Shown here: positions 38,764 to 47,673 of the stretch, piece after piece
How the letters are laid out: each line of letters begins with the position of its first letter
Numbering within the stretch: the first letter of the stretch is position 1
Source: Pseudomonas ovata
Lineage (GTDB): Bacteria > Pseudomonadota > Gammaproteobacteria > Pseudomonadales > Pseudomonadaceae
Assembly (NCBI RefSeq): GCF_003131185.1
Contig: NZ_QFFU01000007.1
Coordinates: 186,001 to 250,000 of the forward strand
Length of the DNA: 64,000 nt
Reading direction: 5' to 3'
Translations under genes and position numbers: made by a program
The notes under the pieces: model-generated
Told to the model about the DNA's origin: nothing
Database searches by the model: none
What the model saw: only the letters and a program-made list of their open reading frames with translations

Positions 38764-41700
38764 CGCGGCTTCCTCTGCACATTAAATCCACCTGTTAACG
38801 CCCTGGTGATATCGCCATTGCCCCGCGCCAAGTCGCCGGCGATTTGCCGTTTCGCCTCCCGAATGAACACCTGTAAGTCGTTACCCTCCCGACGAGTTTC
38901 GACCTGGTTCGATCCGTAGTTATGAATGGAGACATTCCCTGGCCCTGCTGATCCGGGTGCTGGCTCGGCACTGTTCGCTCGCTGTAAGTAGCCCGTCAGA
39001 TCACGGTTCTGGGCAGGGCTGAGTACGCGCTCACCACCATCGAGCAACCAGGTGCCTTCACGCGGAATGTTGTCCATACCGGCGTGGGCCTGACCGGAAA
39101 GGGAAGAGCCTACGGCAGTCATGAGCACGCCAGCAGCAGCTGCTGCTGCAATCGCAGCTCCAGGCGCAATCGCAGGGCCCACAAACGGAACGCCGATCAT
39201 TGCTGTAAATGCGTTCAAGCCTGCCATTGCGACTTGCGCCGCCGCGTAAGACAGCAGCGAAGTGCCAATCGACTGGATGAAGGTGGCCGCAAACTCCTTG
39301 GCGTTCAGCTTGCCGGTCTCGGCCCACTGCACAATCATGTCGGTAAGGCCGTTGAACGCTTGGGCGCCTACACTTTGCATGTTGCTGTACAGGTCCATCG
39401 ACGCTTCTGCTTGTGACGCGAAGCCACTGAGCGCGCCTGCGGTGCCGTTCTGCTGCAACTGGTCGACCTGGGCGTAGTATTTCTCTTGCATGCCCAGGCG
39501 CTTTGCCAAAGCGTCATTCAGAATCGCTGTCTCGCGGTCATAAGCGCTGTCAGTAATATCCTTGGCTTCGTGTCTTTGGCGAAGATCTTCAAGCTGGTCT
39601 TGGTAGCCCTGCTCAATCGACAGCATTTCCAGATAGCGCTGCTTTACCTGGTCACCGGAGTAGGCATTTAGAAGCGGTGTATCCAAGCCGCGCTGATCGA
39701 GCGTGAGTTGACGCCTGGAACTATTGCCAAACTCCTTTACAGCCTTGTCGTCTTCTTCCGCCTGCTTGCGCAGCGTGTTTTCTTTTTCGAGCGCAGCGTT
39801 TAGCTTCAATGCCGCCGTAATCTTTTCCTGGCTTGCCAAGAGGGATTTCTGATCAGCCGTCAGCGTCTTCTTGGACTTGATGTCCGCCAGTTCCTGCTCC
39901 CACTTGATCAAGGCTTTACCGGCCTCGCCCAGCTTGTCCATCTGACCTTTTTGCAAGCCGATGAGCGTGCTTTGCTCCTTGAGCACAGCGTATTGCTGCC
40001 GCGCCTGATCCAAGACTTTCATGCCGGCATTTTCGCGGTAGGCCTGTTCTGCCTTTTGCTTTTTGGGATCGGTTGTAACATCGACTTGGGCCAGCCGTTC
40101 GGCTGCCAGCTGTTGTGGCGTCTTGCGGGGTACCATGCTGGTAACCGGAGTCGGCGCACCAGGCAAAACCATGCCGCGACCCTTAATGTCGGGCTGCTCC
40201 TGGGGAACCAGGAGCATGTTTTTACCGGTCAGAAAGCTAGAATTACTGGAGAAGTTTGCGGCTGCATTGAACACGCGATTCGCCGCTTCAAGAACGCGCC
40301 GCATGTCGTTGATTTTCTTGTTTGCAGCTTCTTCCGAAGCCTTGTTGGCCTCCTCCTGAAGCTTTTTCTCAGCAGCTGCCGCATCTTCCATAGCTTGCTG
40401 CCGGGTGTAGATTGCTTCCAACTCTTTGCGAAGAGATGCCTGTTTGGCTTTGTCGCCTTCCTTGACCGCGTCCTTGTACTTATCCATCACATCGATCTGC
40501 GATGCTACAAGCCTGGCTTCCTCGCGCTGCTTGTCGTTGAGGCCCATTTTGCTGGCCTCATACTCAGCCTGGGCTTTCTTGTTTGCGCCGAAGAGGTCGC
40601 GGGTTTCACGCAACTTTGCGATGTACTCTTCCCATTTGGCAACCTGGGCTTTCGACTGTTCCTGACTTGAAGCCTGTGCGGCCCGCAGCGCCTCTGTGCT
40701 TTGCACCGCATTCTTGTTTTCGCCGTCAACAGCCTTGAGGATGTTCGCAAGATCTTCATTTCGCTTGACGCTTGCGTCGTACTGCACAGCAATTTTGGAT
40801 AGCGACTTTTCGTATTCGGGCGCAAGATTGATATTGCTCTTGAGCCACTCGGTGACGCTGTCGAGATCCCGACTACCGGCCCTGACCTGCTCCACCATCT
40901 TGCGAAATTCTTCGGCAACACCACCGCCAAGCCCGATCACTTTTTCGGCATCAGCGTACCGCTGCAAGGCGTCTCTCGCCTTGTCTACACCCTCTGCCTG
41001 CTCATCCACCCATTCAAGAAGCTTGAGACGCCGCTGAGCACCGTTCAACTGCTCGTATTTCTGCGTAACTTCTGCAACGGTAAGGCCGTGAGCATCAAGG
41101 GCCTTTGTCGCTTCATCAGTGCTGCCGCCAAACGAGAAGAAGCTTGCCGCCACCAGACCGACCATGGCGATCATGCCAACAGGGCCAGTCAGAAGGCCAA
41201 TAAGCGCGCGTCCGGCGGTGGCAGCCACGGCCATTGCACCACTTGCACCGGTCGCAGCCGCTGTGGCCGCATTTGAAGCCTGCACTGCCGCGTTCGCAGC
41301 AATGGTTGTTTCGCTGTAGGCAGCCGCTGCCGCAGATCGGCCGGCATAGGCCGCCTGAATCTGCGCGGACGTAGCGACTGTGGTAGCTGCCAGCTGCGAC
41401 TCCGCAAGCTGGATCTGCTTGATGATGGCCACTTCATCCAGGCGAGACGCAGCCATCCGGTTGCGAGCCAGTGCGCGACCTTGCTCTGTGATCTGAGCCT
41501 TCAGCCGGTGCTGTTCAAGTGTTACCTCAGCAGCCAAAACAGTCTGAATAGACTTGAGGTTGTTGATTTCCGACTGTTGACGCAGGCGGTCAGCAGCAAC
41601 CTTTTGCTCAGCCGCCACTACCTCAAGTTTGGCCCTTTCCATCAAAACCAGAGCATCTGCCTGCCTGGATTCAGCAGTCAGCAGCGTTTGTCGGGCCGTC

Positions 41701-42767
41701 TCAGCTTCAGCTTTCAAAGCCAGCTGGCTTGCCGCAGACGAAGCCACCAACGCAGCGGCTTGTTTCACAGATGCCACGGTAGCGGCACCAAACGCGACAA
41801 CCGCTTGCCCAGCAGACAAGGCGACCCGAGCACCCAAGACATATGCCAACGTCTCTGCAACGCTGGTAATACGCGCCAGCGTGGTTGCGGTTGATACAGA
41901 ACCAGAACTCAGCGTGTCCATAGCCTTAGAAGCGCTGACGATGCTCGATGAAATCGCCGCACTGACCCCGGAAGCCTGGTCCATCTTGCCGACGAACTGG
42001 GTGAACGAGTTATCGAGTGCAGTCAGGCTGTTGCCGATGGTGACGGCAGTTTTGTTGAACAGGTCAGCAACTGCTTTTTCTTGGGCCTGCAAAGCTTTTA
42101 CGACTGAGTCTGCCGTCAAAAGACCTGCCTGTCCGAGGGTGCGCAGCTCACCCACAGTGCGGCCCATGCCTTTGGCAATGGCCTGGGCCAGCGCCGGGGC
42201 CTGCTCCATTACCGAGTTGAGCTCTTCGCCGCGCAGCACACCAGATGCAAAAGCTTGGCCCAGCTGGATCAGAGCCGCATTTGCAGATGCGGCCGAGGCG
42301 CCCGAGATGGCTAGCGTCTTTGAAATCGTGCCAACAACACCGGCAACACCCTCACCAGAGAGCTTCAACTCTTTTTGATTCGTTGCGAGCCGCTGATACA
42401 GCTCGCCAGTCGCAGTCAGAGGTTGATATGCATCCTGAGCAATTTTGAATACTGCCTTTTGCGCTGCGGCCAGCTGGGCAGAACCCTCAGTAACCAGAAT
42501 CATTCGACTGGTCAGCGATGTGTAGGCCTCGGCAGCGTTATAGAGCGCCTGAAGGCTAAAAGCAGAAGCCAGTGAAGCAGAAAGCTTTGCCGCAGCGCCG
42601 GACAGCGACAGAAAGCTGCCTTGCATGGCGGTGATTCGGGACGAGGCCGCGTCCGCAGCCGCGCCAGTGCGTGTCATGGAGCGTGAGGCCTGATCCATTC
42701 CCTGCTGAAAACCACCGATACGCGCGATAAGATCAAGCGTTAGCGTGCCCAGAGACCTGCTTGCCAT
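38760..42767 (-). CDS. Tail length tape measure protein
   Basis: 1335 residues. The N-terminal tape-measure domain (TIGR02675 type) is visible at AAEAYTSLTSRMILVTEGS and LRGEELNSVMEQAPALAQAI. Two hydrophobic patches follow (about 500-545, ALIGLLTGPVGMIAMVGLVAA; and near 1220-1280, NAFTAMIGVPFVGPAIAPGA), with long Ala/Gln/Lys coiled coils between. It sets tail length and is ejected toward the host membrane. By the usual scaling of about 1.5 angstrom per residue the tail would be near 200 nm; this is inference. Confidence 0.92.
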   Translation of the reverse strand: MASRSLGTLTLDLIARIGGFQQGMDQASRSMTRTGAAADAASSRITAMQGSFLSLSGAAAKLSASLASAFSLQALYNAAEAYTSLTSRMILVTEGSAQLAAAQKAVFKIAQDAYQPLTATGELYQRLATNQKELKLSGEGVAGVVGTISKTLAISGASAASANAALIQLGQAFASGVLRGEELNSVMEQAPALAQAIAKGMGRTVGELRTLGQAGLLTADSVVKALQAQEKAVADLFNKTAVTIGNSLTALDNSFTQFVGKMDQASGVSAAISSSIVSASKAMDTLSSGSVSTATTLARITSVAETLAYVLGARVALSAGQAVVAFGAATVASVKQAAALVASSAASQLALKAEAETARQTLLTAESRQADALVLMERAKLEVVAAEQKVAADRLRQQSEINNLKSIQTVLAAEVTLEQHRLKAQITEQGRALARNRMAASRLDEVAIIKQIQLAESQLAATTVATSAQIQAAYAGRSAAAAAYSETTIAANAAVQASNAATAAATGASGAMAVAATAGRALIGLLTGPVGMIAMVGLVAASFFSFGGSTDEATKALDAHGLTVAEVTQKYEQLNGAQRRLKLLEWVDEQAEGVDKARDALQRYADAEKVIGLGGGVAEEFRKMVEQVRAGSRDLDSVTEWLKSNINLAPEYEKSLSKIAVQYDASVKRNEDLANILKAVDGENKNAVQSTEALRAAQASSQEQSKAQVAKWEEYIAKLRETRDLFGANKKAQAEYEASKMGLNDKQREEARLVASQIDVMDKYKDAVKEGDKAKQASLRKELEAIYTRQQAMEDAAAAEKKLQEEANKASEEAANKKINDMRRVLEAANRVFNAAANFSSNSSFLTGKNMLLVPQEQPDIKGRGMVLPGAPTPVTSMVPRKTPQQLAAERLAQVDVTTDPKKQKAEQAYRENAGMKVLDQARQQYAVLKEQSTLIGLQKGQMDKLGEAGKALIKWEQELADIKSKKTLTADQKSLLASQEKITAALKLNAALEKENTLRKQAEEDDKAVKEFGNSSRRQLTLDQRGLDTPLLNAYSGDQVKQRYLEMLSIEQGYQDQLEDLRQRHEAKDITDSAYDRETAILNDALAKRLGMQEKYYAQVDQLQQNGTAGALSGFASQAEASMDLYSNMQSVGAQAFNGLTDMIVQWAETGKLNAKEFAATFIQSIGTSLLSYAAAQVAMAGLNAFTAMIGVPFVGPAIAPGAAIAAAAAAGVLMTAVGSSLSGQAHAGMDNIPREGTWLLDGGERVLSPAQNRDLTGYLQRANSAEPAPGSAGPGNVSIHNYGSNQVETRREGNDLQVFIREAKRQIAGDLARGNGDITRALTGGFNVQRKPR

Positions 42768-42786
42768 GCTTTCCTCCAGGCAATAA

Positions 42787-42808
42787 AAAACCCGCCGAAA
42801 CGGGTTTG
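42787..42808 (-). terminator. Terminator after the prophage lipoprotein gene
   Basis: Stem AACCCG/CGGGTT with a T6 run on the minus strand (CGGCGGGTTTTTT). It lies between the lipoprotein gene and the tape measure gene, a place where late transcription should continue. Confidence 0.6.
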
Positions 42809-42886
42809 TTTTATGTTTCTACAAGTTTTCGTAGTTATGCTGGGGGTTTATTTCCGCGCAGCTGGCTCACATCAAACAGTTGATGA

Positions 42887-43237
42887 CTATGACGCACAGC
42901 CTGGCTGGCTTTTATCAATGACCAAATTTCCCTCGGCTTTAAGCCCAGTCACTCCGAAAAGAAACGCGTAGGTCTCGTCGGTTATCACCGTATCGGAAAG
43001 CGCGACAGCACATTTATCAGTCTCAATCGCGCGATCAATCGCCTCTTTTACGCTTGGAACACATACCGGCAGAAGAATGACGGCGCACTTGTCTTCGCCG
43101 GATACTCGCTTACCCTTAATGAAAGCGCCGCTATTGAGGTTGTAATTTTTTGTACTCACCATAGTTACATCGGCGATTCGACTGCCGCAGCCGACCAACG
43201 TAAGCGCAACTCCTGCCATGACCACGAACTTTTTCAA
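42887..43237 (-). CDS. Prophage lipoprotein, candidate lysogenic-conversion (moron) gene
   Basis: 116 residues from TTG 43237 (KKFVVMAGVALTLVGCGSR) with GGGAGGG seven bases upstream and a clear lipobox LVGCG. The mature part has two CAV-type cysteines (DKCAVILLPVCVP, DKCAVALSD). It interrupts the tail genes between chaperone GT and tape measure and has its own downstream terminator. It may act in superinfection exclusion or envelope modification. I do not recognise a family. Confidence 0.62.
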   Translation of the reverse strand: MKKFVVMAGVALTLVGCGSRIADVTMVSTKNYNLNSGAFIKGKRVSGEDKCAVILLPVCVPSVKEAIDRAIETDKCAVALSDTVITDETYAFLFGVTGLKAEGNLVIDKSQPGCAS

Positions 43238-43314
43238 TGCACACCCTCCCTGATAGATCACGGCAATCTACCATTATCAGCAGCAGGCACCAAAAAATGA
43301 GCCTGCTGAAGCCA

Positions 43315-43940
43315 TCAGGCCCACTCCTTCATCGCTTGCTCCAGCGTAATCCCTGGCCGTTCCATATTCGGCATGAAGTCGTAAAGGTCGGCCTTGCCGC
43401 CATTACTACGGTTGATCTGATGGGCGATGATAGCTGCGGACACTTCTTGCCGAGGCATTGGATTGAGCGATCCGTGCTTATCCCGATACGCTACCCAGTC
43501 CAATAGCTCAGCGTATGAAATTGTCGCCTTCGCCTCGGCAATGGTTCGACCACCTACGCCGTTAAGGACGAGTTCGTGGAAGATTTCGTCGACCGCACTG
43601 ATTTCTTTTTTGCGGGCGGATTGTTCACCTCGTTCACTGCGGTAAGCAGGGCAACACCCAGGCCGGAGTCGAGATTTACAGCTGCGTCGTAGGGAAGCTC
43701 TTCATCACCTTCCTTGCCAAGCATGATCGAGGCGGAAAGGTAACGAGCATTCTTGAAACGTTCGGCCTCGCCGCCAGCGAACATGGCCTCCATGACGCCA
43801 AAGGCATGGCGGCGCACATGCACAGTAAACTTGTCGGTCACCTCCTTTCCAGACGCGTCCATATGCGTCCATTCCACTTTCTTTGCCACCAGGGCGTTGG
43901 AGATAACGCCGCCTTTTGCCATCAACTGTTCGAGATTCAT
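43315..43940 (-). CDS. Tail assembly chaperone GT fusion made by -1 frameshift
   Basis: Translation of the 128-residue chaperone shifts by -1 at A-AAA-AAG (43605-43611) and continues in the other frame through KEISAVDEIFHELVLNG to LLDWVAYRDKHGSLNPMPR and the stop at 43315. The heptamer is in the correct zero-frame phase, and the downstream frame is open without a plausible start of its own. This is the lambda G/GT arrangement, where GT loads tail tube protein onto the tape measure. Confidence 0.82.
43554..43940 (-). CDS. Tail assembly chaperone G-like (zero-frame product)
   Basis: 128 residues, MNLEQLMAKGGVISNALVAKK through FAGGEAERFKNARYLSASI, the pattern of phage tail assembly chaperones. 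It ends soon after the slippery run with KKKSVRSTKSSTNSSLTA. The zero-frame product should predominate over the GT fusion. Confidence 0.82.
   Translation of the reverse strand: MNLEQLMAKGGVISNALVAKKVEWTHMDASGKEVTDKFTVHVRRHAFGVMEAMFAGGEAERFKNARYLSASIMLGKEGDEELPYDAAVNLDSGLGVALLTAVNEVNNPPAKKKSVRSTKSSTNSSLTA
43605..43611 (-). promoter_or_regulatory. Programmed -1 ribosomal frameshift site
   Basis: Minus-strand heptamer AAAAAAG, read GCA-AAA-AAG in the zero frame, is the canonical X-XXY-YYZ form A-AAA-AAG. It is positioned 54 bases before the zero-frame stop. Confidence 0.8.
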
Positions 43941-43948
43941 TTCAGGCC

Positions 43949-44677
43949 CTACGCGCTTTTGCGAATCCAGGCGGAACCGCCGGAACGCTGGATGGTGGCT
44001 GCGGTGGTGACGACCGCGTTAGCAGAGAAATCGAACGGGAAGTCAGAGACATAACCGTCGAAGAGGAACCAGGTACGGGTGGGAGGCAAGACAAAATCAT
44101 CACCATCGCCCAGCACCGCCGATGCGGTTGCACCGGAACCCGCCCCGCCAGAAAGCGCGATTGTTGGTGTCGAGGTATAGCCCGAACCGGCATTGGTGAT
44201 ATTGAAGCCCGTTACTGCCCCACTGGTGATGATTGCAGTTGCGGTTGCGCCCGTGCCGCCGCCGCCCGTGATAGCAACAGTCGGAGCAGTGGTATAACCG
44301 GTGCCGCCATTGGTGAGGCTGATCGCGGCCAAGGCGCCGGAGACGCCCACGGTCGGTGCGATATCCTTTCCGTCGGACCAGCCGACCACCCAGTGAATGG
44401 TTTCGATGCTGTCATCTTCAGACAGCTGATGCAGGCGCACGTGAGAGGGGTTACGCGGGTCGGCATTGAGCGAAAGACTGGCCTGTCCTGGTGTACGCAA
44501 GCCGCGCATGTAGCTGCGAACCTTGTCACTCAGACAGGTGGTCTCGATCTGATCTGCCGGGTTACCGCCGGGGCTGAAGGCCGTGGCACATTCGATCTCC
44601 AGCACTTCGAAGCTGGAAGGGTTACCTACCTTTGGTACAAGGGCATAAATCTGCGTGCCCTGGGTCAAAATCGACAT
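43949..44677 (-). CDS. Major tail tube protein with inserted glycine-rich repeats
   Basis: 242 residues from ATG 44677 ([19 protein letters not shown]) with GGAG seven bases upstream. The tube fold covers the N-terminal 115 residues and the last 40. Between them are two copies of a Gly/Thr-rich unit ([38 protein letters not shown]), a decoration motif found in many phage structural proteins. Placed upstream of the chaperones, as expected for lambda gpV analogues. Confidence 0.85.
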   Translation of the reverse strand: MSILTQGTQIYALVPKVGNPSSFEVLEIECATAFSPGGNPADQIETTCLSDKVRSYMRGLRTPGQASLSLNADPRNPSHVRLHQLSEDDSIETIHWVVGWSDGKDIAPTVGVSGALAAISLTNGGTGYTTAPTVAITGGGGTGATATAIITSGAVTGFNITNAGSGYTSTPTIALSGGAGSGATASAVLGDGDDFVLPPTRTWFLFDGYVSDFPFDFSANAVVTTAATIQRSGGSAWIRKSA

Positions 44678-44731
44678 GGCATTCTCCAAATGTCGGGCAA
44701 GAAAAAGCCCGCACGAGGCGGGCAGTGGTGT

Positions 44732-45100
44732 TTATCGCTGGACGATCCAGTCCACGTCGAAACTTCGGTGCGGGTCTTTGGTTTTCGGGTCGCGATCCGT
44801 GGCGCCCCATCGCACGATGTAGGCATGCGGCTCGATTGCATCACGCATGGCCTTGGTGACGGCCCCTATCGTTCCGCCAGTAACTGCATATACGTCCACC
44901 TGCAACGTGAAGCCATCTACATCGGGACGGCCGGCAAGATAGTTTTCGGGGCTGCCGGTGATAAGGCTCCAGACAACGTAGGGCTTAAGCGTGCCCTCTG
45001 GGGCTTCGCCAAAGGAGTAGAGCCGACAATCTATGCCTGCCCCCAACAGAGCGGTAACCTCTGGATCTGTCGAACAGACCGAAAAGATAGGCGCATCCAT
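44732..45100 (-). CDS. DUF3168 tail completion protein
   Basis: 122 residues: APIFSVCSTDPEVTALLG, YVVWSLITGSPENYLAGRP and FTLQVDVYAVTGGTIGAVTKAMRDA are the DUF3168 (gpU-like) pattern. It caps the tail tube and joins it to the head. Its start overlaps the upstream stop (TGATG). Confidence 0.82.
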   Translation of the reverse strand: MDAPIFSVCSTDPEVTALLGAGIDCRLYSFGEAPEGTLKPYVVWSLITGSPENYLAGRPDVDGFTLQVDVYAVTGGTIGAVTKAMRDAIEPHAYIVRWGATDRDPKTKDPHRSFDVDWIVQR

Positions 45101-45573
45101 CAGGCCTCCCGTAGAGCCGCTTCGACTTCCTGCGTGAGCAGGGCTGTGAAGCGATCAACGACAGCCCCCACATTTGTTGAAAGCGCAGGCCGCATGAAAG
45201 GGGCCGGCGGGGTATGCTCGGTACCGAACTCGATATACCGCCAGTGCCGAGTGTCACCTCCTGGGTTACCACTTGCGTCCTTGCTGTGCTGGTTCGAGCT
45301 GGCACCACCACGCACGCCGACCCGCATGGCCACACCACCCTCCCGACGGCCCAGTCGACTCGCCTCCTGGGTGACGATGTTCTTCCAGATTTTCTCCGGT
45401 GTTACAGGGTCGTCCATGGCCTTTGCACGAGCCCTGGCATCGTCGCGCACGATGTTCATCGCCTGCCTGGCAGCTTTACGCAGGCCTTTGCGTCGAAGCT
45501 TCGGCGCAAGCCCCAGCAACTTCTGTGTCACAGGCGCCAATCCTTGTAAGCGAGCACTGATTTCATCAGCCAT
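45100..45573 (-). CDS. HK97 gp10-like tail component
   Basis: 157 residues with the HK97_gp10 landmarks: basic helix KLRRKGLRKAARQAMNIVRDDARARA, then HWRYIEFGTEHTPPAPFMRPAL near residue 115. It acts at the head-tail junction. It overlaps its upstream neighbour by eight bases. Confidence 0.88.
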   Translation of the reverse strand: MADEISARLQGLAPVTQKLLGLAPKLRRKGLRKAARQAMNIVRDDARARAKAMDDPVTPEKIWKNIVTQEASRLGRREGGVAMRVGVRGGASSNQHSKDASGNPGGDTRHWRYIEFGTEHTPPAPFMRPALSTNVGAVVDRFTALLTQEVEAALREA

Positions 45574-45904
45574 CTTTAACCCCCTTTGAAACCAGAATGG
45601 TCAGGTACTCGCGCCCCGAGGCCGGGTCTTCCAGAGGGGGGCCTTCGATACTGTAAACCTGCCCTCTATGGACAATACGCATGCTTGGCAGAAGCCCTGG
45701 ACGGTAACGAATAACAATCCGGGCAGTGGCCTCAGACTGCGCAGCCTGCGCGGCAATTAAATCGCGTGCAGACAGATCGACCTTTTGCGCCCAAACCTCT
45801 ACGAATCGAGTCCAGACAGGCTCCCCAAATTCTCCCGTGCCAGGATCTCGAACACCGACCTTGTGCTGTATCTCGATTCGCTGATTGAGTTGTCCGGCTC
45901 GCAT
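45566..45904 (-). CDS. Head closure / head-tail adaptor protein
   Basis: 112 residues from ATG 45904 (MRAGQLNQRIEIQHKVGVRD), overlapping the upstream stop. The pattern GQLNQRI.I, WAQKVDLSARDL, VIRYRPGLLPSMRIVHRGQVYSI is that of the SPP1 gp16/HK97 adaptor family. It seals the connector after packaging. Confidence 0.88.
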   Translation of the reverse strand: MRAGQLNQRIEIQHKVGVRDPGTGEFGEPVWTRFVEVWAQKVDLSARDLIAAQAAQSEATARIVIRYRPGLLPSMRIVHRGQVYSIEGPPLEDPASGREYLTILVSKGVKDG

Positions 45905-46203
45905 TAGAAGCGCTTCCTGTACCAAAGCAGTCTGTCTACGGCGAGAGGGACTGCACTTGGGGCCCCGCCGATCACTACAGCCTCTCGGTTTGCGTACCAG
46001 TGCCCTACCAGCAGCAAAATGGCCTGCTCCACATCCCGGGTCAGCCCCATTTGCTCAGGCTCAACCGGATCGACATCGACCAGCAACCTGTCGCAGTGCT
46101 GCTCGATATGGGCCTTGGCAGCCTCAACGTATCCTTCGATCAAGGCGTTTTCATCATCGCCATCGACCCGAAGGTGTGTTTTGACGATGACCAGGTCCAG
46201 CAT
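45904..46203 (-). CDS. Head-tail connector protein (gp6-like)
   Basis: 99 residues, helical: VKTHLRVDGDDENALIEGYVEAAKAHIEQH is the gp6/gp15 connector pattern. It is placed between capsid and adaptor in HK97 order. Confidence 0.85.
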   Translation of the reverse strand: MLDLVIVKTHLRVDGDDENALIEGYVEAAKAHIEQHCDRLLVDVDPVEPEQMGLTRDVEQAILLLVGHWYANREAVVIGGAPSAVPLAVDRLLWYRKRF

Positions 46204-46419
46204 TTACTTGCCCTCGCTCGGCGTTGCCGGCTTCGCTTCCTTGGCTTTGGCCAGCTTCGGCTTACCACCGGCATCCAGCTCGACAGCCAGGCCCTTACCG
46301 ATGAGCGAATGGGCGTACTCATCATCGGCGTCAAACTCCGCTCCGGCCTTGACCTTGGACGAATCAGCGCCCAACAGCTCGGGATTGCCGACGAATCCCC
46401 ACAGGATTTTGATTTTCAT
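46204..46419 (-). CDS. Hypothetical phage protein downstream of capsid
   Basis: 71 residues: MKIKILWGFVGNPELLGADSS, DEYAHSLIGKGLAVEL, then a Lys/Ala/Pro tail (AKAKEAKPATPSEGK). Small proteins of this type follow the capsid gene in many HK97-like phages. The role is unknown. It abuts the connector gene. Confidence 0.7.
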   Translation of the reverse strand: MKIKILWGFVGNPELLGADSSKVKAGAEFDADDEYAHSLIGKGLAVELDAGGKPKLAKAKEAKPATPSEGK

Positions 46420-46473
46420 GCTGCCTCCAAACGCAAAAAGGCCGACGATGTGTCGGCCCTCAATGTGGGGTGA

Positions 46474-47673
46474 TCAAGCGGCGGTTGGAAAGCGGCCTTT
46501 GACAAGCGCTTCACGGCGACGAACACCGAGGCCCAGGCGCTCCTCGACCAGCAAGGCGCGCTCGTTCTTGATGAACTGATCATTGATCAGGCCCATTTTG
46601 AACAGGAACGACATACGATCAAACAGCGTGGTGGAGCGTGCAAAGTTGGCCACCAGGAACTCACCGCCAGTGTCCGCATCACCCTCATCCATGCTGTCAG
46701 AGGTGATAACTGGACGGCCCCACAGGATTGGAGTTACCAGGCCTTGCAGGTTGGCGAACAGGTAGCGGTTCTCACCGTCCTTTTGAAGCTCGATGTTCAT
46801 CCAGTCCAGTTCAGTCATCGTCACACCATCGGCAGACATCTGCGACTGTTTGCGAACCTGGTAGATCGCCCGACGCACCAGATCAATGGCAGTGTCACCT
46901 GCCTTGCTCAGGCTGGTGTCATAGCTGGTGGCCTGAGTCATCAGGCCATTCAGGTTCTCGCCTGTACCGTCGCCCTTGAGAATCTGAGCTTCTTCTTCAA
47001 GCTTGAGGTCATAACGCAGAAGCTGTTGCAGGTATGCGAACAGCTGAGGCACATCATCCAACGCCTCATCGGTCACCGGCATCCACACCGCGATTTTCTT
47101 GACCCGATCAGTCGCAGTGGTGAAGGTCACATTACTGGTGGGTTTCAAGCCGGCCTCGGCCACAGGCGCGGCACCGCGGGTGTGCACGTTTTCGCGGAAA
47201 TACGTGTAGTTCTGCCCGGCAACCGGCACCGCAGTGAGCAGATCGCGAATACGCAGCTCTTGGCGGATGCCTGGCTGAATGACCGGATCATAGATCGGCG
47301 CGACGATTCCGGCGCTGGTGACCTTCATTTCCTTCATGCTGGCCATGTCAGACTTGGTGACGTCCAGCTCAGCCAAGGAACTGCCCTTCTTGAGCGACTT
47401 GTAACCCTCATCACCTTTGATCAGGTCAATGAAGCTTTTGCCCTCGCCTGGCTGGCCGCGCAGCTTGACGCCTTTTTGCTCCAGGTCCTGGACCTGATCA
47501 ATAACGCGCTGCAGCTCGCCTTTCTGGTTGTCGATCTCGATTTTCAGGTCAGAGGTAACCTTGTTGCCTTTCTCGACCTCGGCAATCGCATTGTCGTATT
47601 TGACCTGCAGGCCCTCGAAGCCTTTTTTCAATTGCAGCTCCAGGGATTCTTTCAGGTCTTTAACTTCGCTCAT
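46474..47673 (-). CDS. HK97-type major capsid protein
   Basis: 399 residues. The first ~75 form a coiled-coil delta (scaffold) domain (KDLKESLELQLKKGFEGLQ) removed by the protease. The mature HK97 fold is recognisable in APIYDPVIQPGIRQELRIRDL, VKKIAVWMPVTDEALDD and EEEAQILKGDGTGENLNGL. It is translationally coupled to the protease gene by a four-base overlap. Confidence 0.94.
   Translation of the reverse strand: MSEVKDLKESLELQLKKGFEGLQVKYDNAIAEVEKGNKVTSDLKIEIDNQKGELQRVIDQVQDLEQKGVKLRGQPGEGKSFIDLIKGDEGYKSLKKGSSLAELDVTKSDMASMKEMKVTSAGIVAPIYDPVIQPGIRQELRIRDLLTAVPVAGQNYTYFRENVHTRGAAPVAEAGLKPTSNVTFTTATDRVKKIAVWMPVTDEALDDVPQLFAYLQQLLRYDLKLEEEAQILKGDGTGENLNGLMTQATSYDTSLSKAGDTAIDLVRRAIYQVRKQSQMSADGVTMTELDWMNIELQKDGENRYLFANLQGLVTPILWGRPVITSDSMDEGDADTGGEFLVANFARSTTLFDRMSFLFKMGLINDQFIKNERALLVEERLGLGVRRREALVKGRFPTAA

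Noticed and set aside
43916..45589. A 557-codon plus-strand frame across tail genes
   Set aside because: It crosses four tightly packed minus-strand phage genes with clear families.
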